64,000 nucleotides of DNA, taken from contig VGXC01000001.1 of NCBI GenBank assembly GCA_016873495.1, forward strand, positions 1 to 64,000. Reading direction: 5' to 3'. Below, one piece after another: positions 35,382 to 44,228 of the stretch (position 1 is its first letter; each line of letters starts with the position of its first letter). A program made the position numbers and the translations under genes. The notes beneath the pieces were generated by a model that saw only the letters and a program-made list of their open reading frames with translations, searched no databases and was not told the origin of the DNA. This stretch comes from Nitrospira sp. GTDB lineage: Bacteria; Nitrospirota; Nitrospiria; Nitrospirales; Nitrospiraceae.

Positions 35382-36782
35382 ATGTTCCGGCTCCTCTTGA
35401 CAGTCTTCTTCATCATCAGCGCCGCCCTGATCTACGGGTACTTCCAAGAGCTCAATCCCGGCTTCGTCACCATTAGGATCAGTCCGACGGAGGCCCTGGA
35501 CCTCAATCCGATCACCCTGATGCTCCTGTCCATGGCGGCCGGCTCCCTGATCGTCACCCTGATGGTCGGGGTCCGGGAGACCAAACATTTGATTCTGAGC
35601 TGGAAAACCTCGCGCCTGCGCCGACGCGAGGAGAAAGTGGACGCCCTGCATCGGGAAGGCATGCACGCCTTCCTGTCGAAACGCACCGCCGAAGCCATCG
35701 GCCTGTTTGAAAAAACGCTGGCGCTCGACCCCAACCACGCCGACTCCCTGCTCTGGCTGGGCAACCTCTACCGGACAGAACGTAACTATCCGGAGGCCAT
35801 CCGCCTGCATCGCAAGGCGCGCAGCATCGACGAACGCAACGCGGAGGTCCTCCTCGCACTCGCCATGGACATGGAAGGGGCCAAGCGATTCGAGGAAGCC
35901 CTGCAGGTTCTGCACGACATCCTCAAGCTCGACCCGGGACACCTCAGCGCGCTCATGCGCAAGCGGGACCTCTACATTCGCCTCGAACAGTGGAGCGACG
36001 CGCTGGAGATTCAACAGCAGCTGGTGAAAGCCCATCTCTCGGAACAGGATCAGCGGGCCGAAACCAGACTTTTGGTCGGCATGACCTACGAGGTAGGCCG
36101 GCAATGGCTGGAGCGCGGCCACCCCGAGAAGGCCCGCCACTCGTTTCGCGCCGCCATCAAACGGGACAAGACCTTCCTGCCGGCTTACATCGGCCTCGGC
36201 GAAATTCTCGTCCGTGAGGGCAAGACCAGGAATGCCGCCGAAATCCTGGAGAAAGTGTACGTGAAAACCGGAAACCTCATCATCCTGCACCGACTGGAAG
36301 AGCTGTATCTGGAGATCGGCGAACCGGGCGAGATCATTCGGGTCTATCAGGAAGCCTGCCAGCGCGATCCCCAGAATCCGGCTTTGCGGTTTTATCTCGG
36401 GAAATTATATTATCGGCTGGAGATGATCGATGAGGCGTTCGACCTCCTCTCGACCCTGGAGGGACCCCAGGATCAAATGGCCGACTTTCACAAGATCATG
36501 GCGAACCTCTACCTGCGGAAGCAACAGATGGACCACGCGGTCGAGGAATTGAAAAAAGCCCTGGGATTCAAGAAACGCGTGGTGGTCCCCTATCTCTGCA
36601 GCTCCTGCCGTCACGAATCATCCGACTGGTCCGGACGCTGCAGCCGCTGCGGCCAATGGAATACCTATACAGCGCTGCCTTGGGTGGACGCGTCCGCGAC
36701 GGCGTTTCCCCGCGAGGGCCATGAGATAGAATCCCGCGCCATGTCCTACCGAGGCCTCACGTCGCCGTTTGAGACCGTGTAG
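35382..36782 (+). CDS. lapB: LapA-like membrane anchor fused to a LapB-type TPR/zinc protein
   Basis: A 466-residue protein. Two N-terminal transmembrane helices (about 4-22 and 46-68) with ELNPGFVTIRI between them look like a DUF1049/LapA domain. TPR units fill about 90-400 (EAIGLFEKTLALDPNHADSL, YIGLGEILVREGKTRNAAEI). The end carries the LapB rubredoxin-type metal site, Cys406-X2-Cys409 and Cys420-X2-Cys423 (WSGRCSRCGQWNTY). LapB tunes LpxC proteolysis and LPS assembly in proteobacteria. Three bases separate it from rsfS. The LPS role here is inferred. Confidence 0.85.
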   Translation: MFRLLLTVFFIISAALIYGYFQELNPGFVTIRISPTEALDLNPITLMLLSMAAGSLIVTLMVGVRETKHLILSWKTSRLRRREEKVDALHREGMHAFLSKRTAEAIGLFEKTLALDPNHADSLLWLGNLYRTERNYPEAIRLHRKARSIDERNAEVLLALAMDMEGAKRFEEALQVLHDILKLDPGHLSALMRKRDLYIRLEQWSDALEIQQQLVKAHLSEQDQRAETRLLVGMTYEVGRQWLERGHPEKARHSFRAAIKRDKTFLPAYIGLGEILVREGKTRNAAEILEKVYVKTGNLIILHRLEELYLEIGEPGEIIRVYQEACQRDPQNPALRFYLGKLYYRLEMIDEAFDLLSTLEGPQDQMADFHKIMANLYLRKQQMDHAVEELKKALGFKKRVVVPYLCSSCRHESSDWSGRCSRCGQWNTYTALPWVDASATAFPREGHEIESRAMSYRGLTSPFETV

Positions 36783-36859
36783 CCGGCGCATTCCGATCGA
36801 ATTCTTGCCCGGAACCGACGACCGAGACGGGTCCGGCGTTGACCATGCGGAGAGGAACC

Positions 36860-37918
36860 ATGTCTGACTTTCATCTACTGGCCGAGAAAGCGTTGCGCGA
36901 CGAAGCCCTCACCCGTGACGAATGCTTGGCCGTACTGGCTACCCCGGACGAACGTCTACTGGACCTGCTGGATGCGGCTTTCCTCGTGCGCGAACGGTAC
37001 TTCGGCCGAAAAGTCCGGTTGCAGATGCTGCTGAACGCCAAAAGCGGCGCCTGCCAGGAAGACTGCCACTATTGCTCCCAGTCCGCCGTCTCCACAGCCG
37101 ACATCGAACAGTACGGCCTCCTCCCCAAACAGGAAATGGTGGAGGGCGCCAGGCGGGCCGCCCAGGCCAAGGCCCAGCGGTATTGCGTGGTCATCAGCGG
37201 GCGAAGCCCGTTGGATCGCGAAATCGCCGCGATCGCCGACGCCGTGCGGGACATCAAGCGTGAAATTCCCATCCAGGTCTGCTGCTCCCTGGGGCTCCTG
37301 AACAAGGAACAGGCCCAGACTCTCAAAACCGCCGGCGTCGACCGGATCAATCACAACCTGAATACGAGCGAGGCCTACCACGAGGCCATCTGCACGACGC
37401 ACAGCTATCGGGATCGGTTGACGACTATCGATGCCGCCCGGCACGCGGGGCTAGAAATCTGTTCGGGCGGAATTATCGGCATGGGGGAACGGGACGAGGA
37501 CATCGTGGATCTGGCGTTCGCGCTGCGCGAGGTGAAGCCGGACTCCATTCCTCTCAATACGTTGCACCCGGTCCCCGGCACGCCCCTGGCCGGGACTCAG
37601 ACTCTCACCCCCCAGCGCTGTCTGAAAGTGCTGTGCCTGTTCCGGTTCCTCCACCCGAAAACGGAGATCCGCGTCGCGGGCGGGCGAGAGTTCAACTTGC
37701 GGACGCTCCAACCGCTCGCCCTCTACCCGGCCGACTCCCTCTTCGTCGGCGGCTATCTCACGACGCCGGGACAGCCTGCCCCGGAAGCCTGGCGCATGAT
37801 CTCCGATCTGGGGTTCGAAGTTGAAACGAACTACCTGACGCCCGTCGGGGACCAGCCGCCTGCCTTAGCACAGCGCACACCGCCGGCAACCCCGCTTCCC
37901 ATGTTCCTGGCCCGGTGA
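36860..37918 (+). CDS. bioB: Biotin synthase
   Basis: A 352-residue radical SAM enzyme that inserts sulfur into dethiobiotin. CQEDCHYCSQS holds the CxxxCxxC for the [4Fe-4S] cluster, and GLLNKEQAQTLKTAGVDRIN, NLNTSEAYHE, CSGGIIGMGE and VAGGREFNLR are family blocks including the Arg ligand region of the auxiliary cluster. The ATG at 36860 follows AGAGGA. No other biotin genes are nearby. Confidence 0.95.
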   Translation: MSDFHLLAEKALRDEALTRDECLAVLATPDERLLDLLDAAFLVRERYFGRKVRLQMLLNAKSGACQEDCHYCSQSAVSTADIEQYGLLPKQEMVEGARRAAQAKAQRYCVVISGRSPLDREIAAIADAVRDIKREIPIQVCCSLGLLNKEQAQTLKTAGVDRINHNLNTSEAYHEAICTTHSYRDRLTTIDAARHAGLEICSGGIIGMGERDEDIVDLAFALREVKPDSIPLNTLHPVPGTPLAGTQTLTPQRCLKVLCLFRFLHPKTEIRVAGGREFNLRTLQPLALYPADSLFVGGYLTTPGQPAPEAWRMISDLGFEVETNYLTPVGDQPPALAQRTPPATPLPMFLAR

Positions 37919-37943
37919 GGATTTCCAGGCCATCCCTGTCTGA

Positions 37944-40616
37944 CTACTCATACCGCAACCCCTCGACCAGCGATTGTCGGCCGGCCCAACGGGCCGGCGC
38001 ATAGCCGGCCAACAACGCCACGACCAGGGCCAATCCGACCGCTTCCACGAGGAGACCGACCGGAAGGGTCCATTGAATCGTCCATCCGAACGACTGGGTA
38101 TTAATCACGTTGATCAGCAACACCGAGAGGAGCCCGCCTCCAATCAGCCCGAGCAGAGCGCCCAGCAGCGCCAGATAGCAGGACTCCCCGAGAATCAGCC
38201 CTTCGACCTGCCGTCTGCCTGCGCCGATCGCCCGCAGCGTCGCCAGTTCTTTCTGCCGTTCCAGCACCGATGTCAGCAGTGTATTGACAATGCCCAGCAA
38301 CGCGATGATCACGACGATGAGCTCCAGCGCATAGGTGACCCGGAACGTCCGATCGAAGATCGCCAGAATGTCCGCCTTCAGCTCGGCGTTCGGAATCACG
38401 GCGATCGCGCTGTCTTCCTCCGCAAGCCCTGCCGCCTGGTTCTGCACCCGTTGGCGAACAAGCGCAGCATCCTGCCGCCGATCGAGATACAGGGCGAAGA
38501 CCGTCGCCGTGTCGTCCGGCCAGAACCGCCGATAGAGGGCTCCGTCCATCACCACCTTGCCGCCATCCGTGGCATAGTCATAGAAGACCCCCAGGATAGG
38601 GAAGGATCGCTCGCCCGTCGGTGTCATCATTCGGAGTACATCGCCGGTTCCAACCGTCAAGGTGCGGGCCAGCACTTCCGACAAGATCACGCCCTGACCG
38701 GACACAGTTCGGTTGAGCGTTTCCACCGGGTCGCCGGCCAGGAAAAGATAGCGGCTCCGCTCCCCATGCAGCCGCAAGTCACGGGCCACCAACGAAGCCG
38801 GTCGGCCTTGGATTTCCATTCGTACCTGCCGATAGGGATCCACGGCGACCACACCAGGCACCGCCGCCAATCTCTCGGCCCATGACAAGGGCAGACGTTT
38901 GGCCGGCATCCCTGCCTCATCGGCGTCCAGCCAGGAGGCAGGCGCCACGATCAGATCGGCCATCACCGTTTGGTTGATCCAGATTTCGACCGTCGAGCGG
39001 AAACTCCGGACCATGGTCCCGACTCCCACCATGATGGCAATCGCCACCATGAGGGCCGAGATCGTCACCGCACTGCGTCCCGGAGCCTGCGCCACCTGCC
39101 CGATCGCGAGTCGGCCGATCGCCCCGATCCGCGCGATCCATCCGCTCCGGACTTGAGCCGCACCGCCATTAATGACCCGACGCATCAGCAGCCATCCGAT
39201 CAGGCCGACGATCCCCGGGGAAAAACAGGAGAGGCTGAGCAGGAGGCAGAAGGCGGAGGCATAACCGAACAGCGGAAGTCCGTCGATCGGGCCAGGAAGC
39301 CCCAGCAACAAAGCCAGCAAGAGCCCCCCCACCCCAACCCACGCCAGCCGGCCCGCGCGGAGATGCTGCTCGACTTCATACGAACCTGGGGCCAAGGCCC
39401 TGGAGGGAACCGTCCGCCCCGCCTCCAGGCTCGGCAAGAAGGCTCCCGCCATTGAAACCAGCAAACCCACCAGCAGCCCCTGACATAATCGCGCAGGCGA
39501 CACAATCAACAGGGCATCGCCCGCCCCCGACACCGGTGCGTAAAGGTCCGTGACCGTCCTCGACAGGATCGCCACCAGCCCACGCGCCAGCACCACACCC
39601 AATCCGCTTCCCAACACACCGCCCATCAGCCCCATCAACGCCGCCTGGACCAGGAACAACCCCACCACTCCTTGCCTCGACATCCCGACGGCGCGCAGAA
39701 TGCCGATCTCTCGCCGTTTACGAACCACCGTAAAGGACACGGTGTTGTAGACAATGAGGAGCCCGACGAGCAGCCCCACCGCGCTCAACGTCGCCAAATT
39801 GAGCTGAAACGCCCGGACCATCCGTTCCACTTGCTCGTTCCGCCTGGCAGGACGGCTCACCGTCAGGGACGGAGGCAACATCGCTTGGATGTTTCGGGCC
39901 ACCTCCGCCACCGGCTTGCCCGGATCGGTGACCAGATCGATGCGGTCCAACCGGCCGACGAGTCCGAACTGGACCTGTGCCGAGGCAATGTCCATGACCG
40001 CCATTTGGCTCCAGGCCGAAACACCGCCGCTCGACGATTCGACCACCCCCCTGACCACAAGGTGATGGACCCGGGTTCCCACCAGCAGATCGAGGGGCGA
40101 ACCGGTGTGCAACGCCCAGTCGTCGGCCAGCCGCCGCCCGATAAAGATCGCGTCCGGAGCCAGCAGCGCGTCGATCCGTTCGGCCGCTTCCCCCAACTCT
40201 GAGTCGGTCCGCACCGTGATCCCCTTCAGATCGGGCGCATCCAGCAAGTCCAGGCCCATCACCATCAGTGGTTGTCCGCGATGGGCGCCGGCCACAAGCC
40301 TTCCCCCCTGCGACAGGACCGGGCTGGCCGACGTGACGGCCGGATGAGCGAGGAGAATCGGGATTACGCCTTCGTCCAGACCTAACTCCCCCCCGGACAC
40401 TTGGAGGGTGGCCCGCCCGGCGACGGCAGTGACCGTGTCCTGAAACGATTTCAGAACTTCCTCGTTGGCCGTCGGGATCGCAATCGCCACCGAGACCCCG
40501 AGCGCGATGCCTGCGACCGTCAGGATCGATCGAACCGGCCGCTCGAACGCCTGTCGACTCGCGATCCAGCACACCGCCCTCAACATGCTGCCAGCATCTT
40601 TAGGTTGGGTTCCCAT
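37944..40616 (-). CDS. ABC-type exporter permease with two FtsX domains
   Basis: An 890-residue inner-membrane protein. An N-terminal helix (ILTVAGIALGVSVAIAIPTA) precedes a MacB-type periplasmic domain, a block of helices around 270-420, a second core with periplasmic region (about 500-740) and a final FtsX block (about 760-890: ALELIVVIIALLGIVNTLLT, ATLRAIGAGRRQVEGLILGE). This is the large double-FtsX permease type linked to lipoprotein or lipid transport. An ATPase gene on the same strand lies 1.4 kb upstream, separated by pyrD and a LuxR-type gene; they may form one transporter. Confidence 0.85.
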   Translation of the reverse strand: MGTQPKDAGSMLRAVCWIASRQAFERPVRSILTVAGIALGVSVAIAIPTANEEVLKSFQDTVTAVAGRATLQVSGGELGLDEGVIPILLAHPAVTSASPVLSQGGRLVAGAHRGQPLMVMGLDLLDAPDLKGITVRTDSELGEAAERIDALLAPDAIFIGRRLADDWALHTGSPLDLLVGTRVHHLVVRGVVESSSGGVSAWSQMAVMDIASAQVQFGLVGRLDRIDLVTDPGKPVAEVARNIQAMLPPSLTVSRPARRNEQVERMVRAFQLNLATLSAVGLLVGLLIVYNTVSFTVVRKRREIGILRAVGMSRQGVVGLFLVQAALMGLMGGVLGSGLGVVLARGLVAILSRTVTDLYAPVSGAGDALLIVSPARLCQGLLVGLLVSMAGAFLPSLEAGRTVPSRALAPGSYEVEQHLRAGRLAWVGVGGLLLALLLGLPGPIDGLPLFGYASAFCLLLSLSCFSPGIVGLIGWLLMRRVINGGAAQVRSGWIARIGAIGRLAIGQVAQAPGRSAVTISALMVAIAIMVGVGTMVRSFRSTVEIWINQTVMADLIVAPASWLDADEAGMPAKRLPLSWAERLAAVPGVVAVDPYRQVRMEIQGRPASLVARDLRLHGERSRYLFLAGDPVETLNRTVSGQGVILSEVLARTLTVGTGDVLRMMTPTGERSFPILGVFYDYATDGGKVVMDGALYRRFWPDDTATVFALYLDRRQDAALVRQRVQNQAAGLAEEDSAIAVIPNAELKADILAIFDRTFRVTYALELIVVIIALLGIVNTLLTSVLERQKELATLRAIGAGRRQVEGLILGESCYLALLGALLGLIGGGLLSVLLINVINTQSFGWTIQWTLPVGLLVEAVGLALVVALLAGYAPARWAGRQSLVEGLRYE

Positions 40617-40846
40617 GAAGAACCTGGTGAAGCTACGAAGGAGCCCATGGAGAAACGGAGATTACTGTAACCATATGGGGCTTGTACGCAATTGATGAAA
40701 ACGCATGAAGACATTGGTTGCTATATGATTCCCGGCTCGGAGTGTCCTATTTAATTCATTCTCGGCTCTTGCATGAGCCCAACAGATTTGCTAAATTGAA
40801 ATCGTTGCGTCTGTAGGAAAATTCTTACTTAAGAAACGAGGGTGTC

Positions 40847-41119
40847 ATGCGCAGGGCAGCGAAAAAGACGAGCAAGCCGAAAGTCCGATCCTCAGCCAAA
40901 GCCGGTCGGACGTTGACACCGCGTCAAAAAGAAATTCTTCGCTTGGTTGCGCAGGGCCTGACCAACCGCGAAGTGGCCGAGCACCTAGGGATCAGCGTGA
41001 GGACCGTCGAGGTCCACCGGTTCAATCTGATGCGCCGCTTGAAGGTCCGCAATGTCGCGCAGCTGTTGCGACAAGCGCTGATTCAGGGCTTGTTGCCGAA
41101 GAGCTTCGGCTCTCGCTAG
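40847..41119 (+). CDS. Stand-alone LuxR/GerE-type HTH regulator
   Basis: A 90-residue protein with a basic N-terminal tail (about 1-22) and one GerE-type helix-turn-helix (LTPRQKEILRLVAQGLTNRE then VAEHLGISVRTVEVHRFNLM). No receiver or sensor domain is present, so it is either constitutive or regulated by expression. It converges on pyrD with 2 bp between stop codons. The 230-bp region upstream is AT-rich and contains no other gene I can support. Confidence 0.85.
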   Translation: MRRAAKKTSKPKVRSSAKAGRTLTPRQKEILRLVAQGLTNREVAEHLGISVRTVEVHRFNLMRRLKVRNVAQLLRQALIQGLLPKSFGSR

Positions 41120-41121
41120 CC

Positions 41122-42066
41122 CTAGAGTTCCTTCAACTTCCCCCGGCACACTTCCAGAGACCCATAGCCTTTCTGCTTCAGGACAGCAGCCAGTTCCTGC
41201 TCCAGCCGTTCGAAGGCTCCGAGCCCTTCCTCCATCAGCACCGTCCCGACCTGAACGGCAGACGCCCCGCACAGGACATGTTCGAAAATATCCGTGCCGG
41301 TGACGACACCGCCGGTCCCAATAATGGGCAGCCGACCGCCGAACAGTTTCCAAAAGGCCCGGACGTTGGCCAGGGCCACCGGCTTGATCAGCGGCCCGCC
41401 CAGCCCTCCGAATCCCCCCTTCGGTTTGATCACGACTGCCTCACTGACCGGGTCCACTACCAACCCGTTCCCGACCGAATTGATCAGTGAGAGAAATTGC
41501 ACCCCGGTGCGTTCCAACACCGGCAGCATCTGTTCCTGGTGGACCGGATCGAAATAGGGGGGCAACTTGACGCCCATAGGCACGGTCAGGATCTTCCGCA
41601 CCCGAGCCAGCACCCGTTCCGAGGCTTCCGCGTCATAGCCTATCTGAGGCTTTCCAGGAATGTTCGGGCAGGAGAGGTTTACTTCGACCAGGTCCGGCCG
41701 GCTCTCGTTGATGAGCGTGGCGATCGAGACAAAATCTTCTTCGCACAGGCCCGCCACGCTCGCGATCACCGGTTTCCCGAACCGCTTGAGATCGGGAATC
41801 AGCTTCGCATAGGCGCGGTACCCCAGATTGGGCAGGCCCATCGAATTGATGGAGCCGCTCGGAAATCCATAATACCGAGGTTCGGGGTTCCCTTGGCGAG
41901 GCTCCAGCGTCATGGACTTGGTTACGATGGCGCAGGCCCGCGAGCGGCCCAAGGATTCCAGCTCGTTCTGCGTCACGCAGCGCGCCCCAGCCGCGTTCAT
42001 GATGCAGCCGGCAAACCGCACGCCCGCGATGGTCGTCGACAGGTCCGCCTGATAGGCCTTCGTCAC
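41122..42066 (-). CDS. pyrD: Dihydroorotate dehydrogenase, class 1A-like
   Basis: A 314-residue FMN enzyme of pyrimidine synthesis. GSINSMGLPNLGY, NLSCPNIPGKPQIGYD with catalytic base Cys133, LPPYFDPVH, VIKPKGGFGGLGGPLIKPVA and IIGTGGVVTG closely follow the fumarate-linked class 1A enzymes (for example Lactococcus PyrDA), rather than the NAD-linked 1B or membrane-bound class 2. No pyrK gene is beside it, which agrees. Its start overlaps the ATPase stop by 4 bp. Confidence 0.88.
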   Translation of the reverse strand: MTKAYQADLSTTIAGVRFAGCIMNAAGARCVTQNELESLGRSRACAIVTKSMTLEPRQGNPEPRYYGFPSGSINSMGLPNLGYRAYAKLIPDLKRFGKPVIASVAGLCEEDFVSIATLINESRPDLVEVNLSCPNIPGKPQIGYDAEASERVLARVRKILTVPMGVKLPPYFDPVHQEQMLPVLERTGVQFLSLINSVGNGLVVDPVSEAVVIKPKGGFGGLGGPLIKPVALANVRAFWKLFGGRLPIIGTGGVVTGTDIFEHVLCGASAVQVGTVLMEEGLGAFERLEQELAAVLKQKGYGSLEVCRGKLKEL

Positions 42067-42779
42067 AGCGTTGCGCTCCCCGCTCCCGACTCAAGACAAC
42101 CGTCCCGAAGACCATGCACGGTATCCGCCTGCTGCGCCGCCTCTCGGCTGTGCGTCGCCACGATCACAGTCGTGCCGAATCGCCGGGGCAGGGAACGGAG
42201 GAGGGCGATGATCTCGGCGCCCTGCGTGGAGTCCAAGTTGCCAGTCGGCTCGTCCGCCAGCAACAGTTTCGGCTGATGGACCAGCGCCCTCGCGATCGCG
42301 ACCCGCTGCTGCTCGCCTCCGGACAGCTCGCCGGGCCGATGATGCGCCCGCCTGCGCATGCCCACGGCATCGAGACAGTCGACAACCCGCTGGCCCGTTC
42401 GACGTCCGCCATGGCCGCTTAACAACAAGGGGAGCGCCACATTCTCCGCGGCGCTGAGACCGGGCAGTAAATGAAACGCCTGAAACACCAAGCCGATGCA
42501 TTCCCGTCTCAGCTTGGTCCAGTCCGCGTCCGAGAAATCAGCGGTGGAGCGTCCGTCGAGCGCCAGAGTCCCCTCCGTCGGGTGATCCAGCCCGCCGATC
42601 AGATTGAGCAACGTGCTCTTGCCGCAGCCGCTAGGGCCCATGAGTGCACAAAACTCACCGGGACCGACCTCCAGACATACGTCCCGAAGCGCCGTCACAA
42701 TCGCACGCCCTTGCGCATACTGCTTATAAATATGGTCGAGCTTGACCACGCCCCTACTGGTTTCATCGGCATATGGCAT
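42063..42779 (-). CDS. ABC transporter ATP-binding protein (LolD/MacB type)
   Basis: A 238-residue ATPase. Walker A GPSGCGKSTLL, Q-loop VFQAFHLLPGLSA, signature LSGGEQQRVAIARAL, Walker B LLLADEPTGNLDS and the switch His (VATHSREA) are all intact. The ATG at 42779 is preferred to a GTG at 42824 because family proteins begin about there; neither has a clear ribosome site. The stop overlaps the pyrD start (ATGA). The double-FtsX permease at 37944 is its most likely partner. Confidence 0.88.
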   Translation of the reverse strand: MPYADETSRGVVKLDHIYKQYAQGRAIVTALRDVCLEVGPGEFCALMGPSGCGKSTLLNLIGGLDHPTEGTLALDGRSTADFSDADWTKLRRECIGLVFQAFHLLPGLSAAENVALPLLLSGHGGRRTGQRVVDCLDAVGMRRRAHHRPGELSGGEQQRVAIARALVHQPKLLLADEPTGNLDSTQGAEIIALLRSLPRRFGTTVIVATHSREAAQQADTVHGLRDGCLESGAGSATL

Positions 42780-42934
42780 CGGCACCAATGCGTCACTCGT
42801 ATACCACAACCCGCCGTGGCTCACAAGGACGTGGCCCTCGGACTTGACAGCGCCGGCGTCAATGCCTACAAGAAGACGAGGCGATCGAGAGGGTTGCCTG
42901 CACCGCGGACGAATCTTCTCTTGGTGGAGACTCG

Positions 42935-43666
42935 ATGCAAGGCCTGACCGAAGCTTTCAGGCGTCTCCTGAACATCGTGCTGCCGGTGGAGTGCGCAGGC
43001 TGTGGCGCCGCTCTCTCTGGTGACCCGGTCCCCTTCTTTTGCCGATCCTGCTGGGCCGACATCAGTCCGATCGACGGGCCTGTGTGCCCCCGCTGCGGCC
43101 GCCCCTTCGCCTCCCCCATGGCGCTGACCTTCAGCCCTGACCACATCTGCGGTTCGTGCCGAAAGAAGCCACCGGCATACACCAAAGCCTGGTCCCTCTA
43201 TCCCTATACCCCGCCGCTCCGGGACGCGCTCCGTCTCTTCAAGTATCGCGGCAAGGTAGCGCTGGCTGAGGCATTAGGCAACCTTTGGCACACCTCGTCC
43301 ATGCCGGAACATCTCGATCTCGTGATACCGGTGCCGATCCATCCCTCCCGCTTGCGCGAGCGCGAATTCAACCAAGCCCTCCTGCTGGCCGACCGGCTGA
43401 ACCGGACCCTCCGGCGCCCTCTGTCGTTCGACAATCTGATCCGGTTGCGCCCGACCGTCCCCCAAACGGACCTGAGCCGGTCGGCGCGACTGAAAAACCT
43501 CCGCCGGGCTTTCGCCGTGCAGCGGCCCAACGACGTGCGCGAGAAACGGATTCTCCTGATCGACGACGTCTTCACCACCGGCACGACCGTCAACGAATGT
43601 GCCAAGGCCTTGAGGAAGGCCGGCGCAGCCGATGTCTACGTCTGCACTCTGGCACGGACGATCTGA
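42935..43666 (+). CDS. comF: ComF-family phosphoribosyltransferase-like protein
   Basis: A 243-residue protein. The N-terminal zinc-binding region has CAGCGAAL, CRSCWADI, CPRCGRPF and CGSCRKKP pairs (about 18-76). The C-terminal PRTase-like domain has LRLFKYRGKVALA, PVPIHPSRLREREFNQALLL and the PRPP loop LLIDDVFTTGTTVNECAKAL. ComF proteins are needed for natural transformation in some bacteria, but many genomes carry one without competence genes. GGAGA lies before the ATG. Confidence 0.9.
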   Translation: MQGLTEAFRRLLNIVLPVECAGCGAALSGDPVPFFCRSCWADISPIDGPVCPRCGRPFASPMALTFSPDHICGSCRKKPPAYTKAWSLYPYTPPLRDALRLFKYRGKVALAEALGNLWHTSSMPEHLDLVIPVPIHPSRLREREFNQALLLADRLNRTLRRPLSFDNLIRLRPTVPQTDLSRSARLKNLRRAFAVQRPNDVREKRILLIDDVFTTGTTVNECAKALRKAGAADVYVCTLARTI

Positions 43667-43670
43667 CTCC

Positions 43671-43764
43671 AAGAGCCTATGGCGTATAGCTGTTGGCTGA
43701 TGCTATAAACCAACAGGCAGCGCCAATTCGGGACAATTCGCCATCGGCCATTAGCTATAAGCTC
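43671..43764. repeat. Word-like microrepeat region, copy A
   Basis: Contains TATGGCGTATAGCTGTTGGC and CGCCATCGGCCATTAGCTAT ending AAGCTC. The reverse complement of the right part (GAGCTTATAGCT..ATGGC) reappears at 59159. No coding potential. It sits between comF and fmdB. Confidence 0.5.
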
Positions 43765-43783
43765 CCCGCGTGTGAGGAGAATC

Positions 43784-44128
43784 ATGCCGATCTATGAATA
43801 CCGATGCCAGGACTGTGACAAGCGGAGCAGCCTGCTGGTTCTGAGCATCAGCCACCCCCCGCCCCTCGCCTGCAACTACTGTCACAGCGCCAAACTGGAA
43901 CGGGTCCTGTCCCGGTTCGCCTCGCCCAAGTCGGAGGAGGCCAGGCTGGAATCTTTGGCGGACCCAAGCCACCTCGGCGGCCTGGACGATAACGACCCCA
44001 AAAGCATGGCCCGCTTCATGAAGAAAATGGGTGAGGAGATGGGCGAAGACGTCGGCGACGATGTGGAGGCGGCACTGGACGAGGCAGGGGCGGAGGGGGA
44101 GGCATCGTCAACCACTGACATAGACTGA
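43784..44128 (+). CDS. FmdB-family zinc-ribbon protein
   Basis: A 114-residue protein. MPIYEYRCQDCDKRSSLLVL and CNYCHSAKLERVLSRF form the FmdB zinc ribbon with two CxxC pairs, followed by an acidic, helical tail (about 50-114). FmdB proteins are of unknown or regulatory function. TGTGAGGAG precedes the ATG at 43784. The last codons overlap a 10-bp-period repeat that precedes the next promoter. Confidence 0.88.
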   Translation: MPIYEYRCQDCDKRSSLLVLSISHPPPLACNYCHSAKLERVLSRFASPKSEEARLESLADPSHLGGLDDNDPKSMARFMKKMGEEMGEDVGDDVEAALDEAGAEGEASSTTDID

Positions 44129-44143
44129 CATGTACTGACTTGG
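44114..44143 (+). promoter_or_regulatory. Three 10-bp-spaced direct repeats, candidate operator
   Basis: ACTGACATAG, ACTGACATGT and ACTGACTTGG stand head to tail with exact 10-bp periodicity, so all lie on one face of the DNA, 8 bp upstream of the -35 box of the HTH-mraZ-rusA operon. Known MraZ operators are also runs of short direct repeats with 10-bp period (TGGGN in E. coli), although the sequence here differs. Could alternatively be a chance microrepeat. Confidence 0.45.
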
Positions 44144-44151
44144 CCGATTGC

Positions 44152-44179
44152 TTGACAATTTTCCGACCTTGTCTATACT
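44152..44179 (+). promoter_or_regulatory. Sigma-70 promoter of the HTH-mraZ-rusA operon
   Basis: TTGACA (44152-44157), a 16-nt spacer and TATACT (44174-44179), near consensus, 49 bp before the HTH start. Confidence 0.82.
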
Positions 44180-44228
44180 GGCACCTTGTGAGACCGTTGA
44201 CTCCCATGCTGGATCGGCACAAGGCGCC

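Noticed and set aside
40617-40846. Promoter for the LuxR-type gene in the AT-rich upstream region
   Set aside because: A TTGAAA-like box near 40796 has no convincing -10 partner at proper spacing, so no site is annotated.
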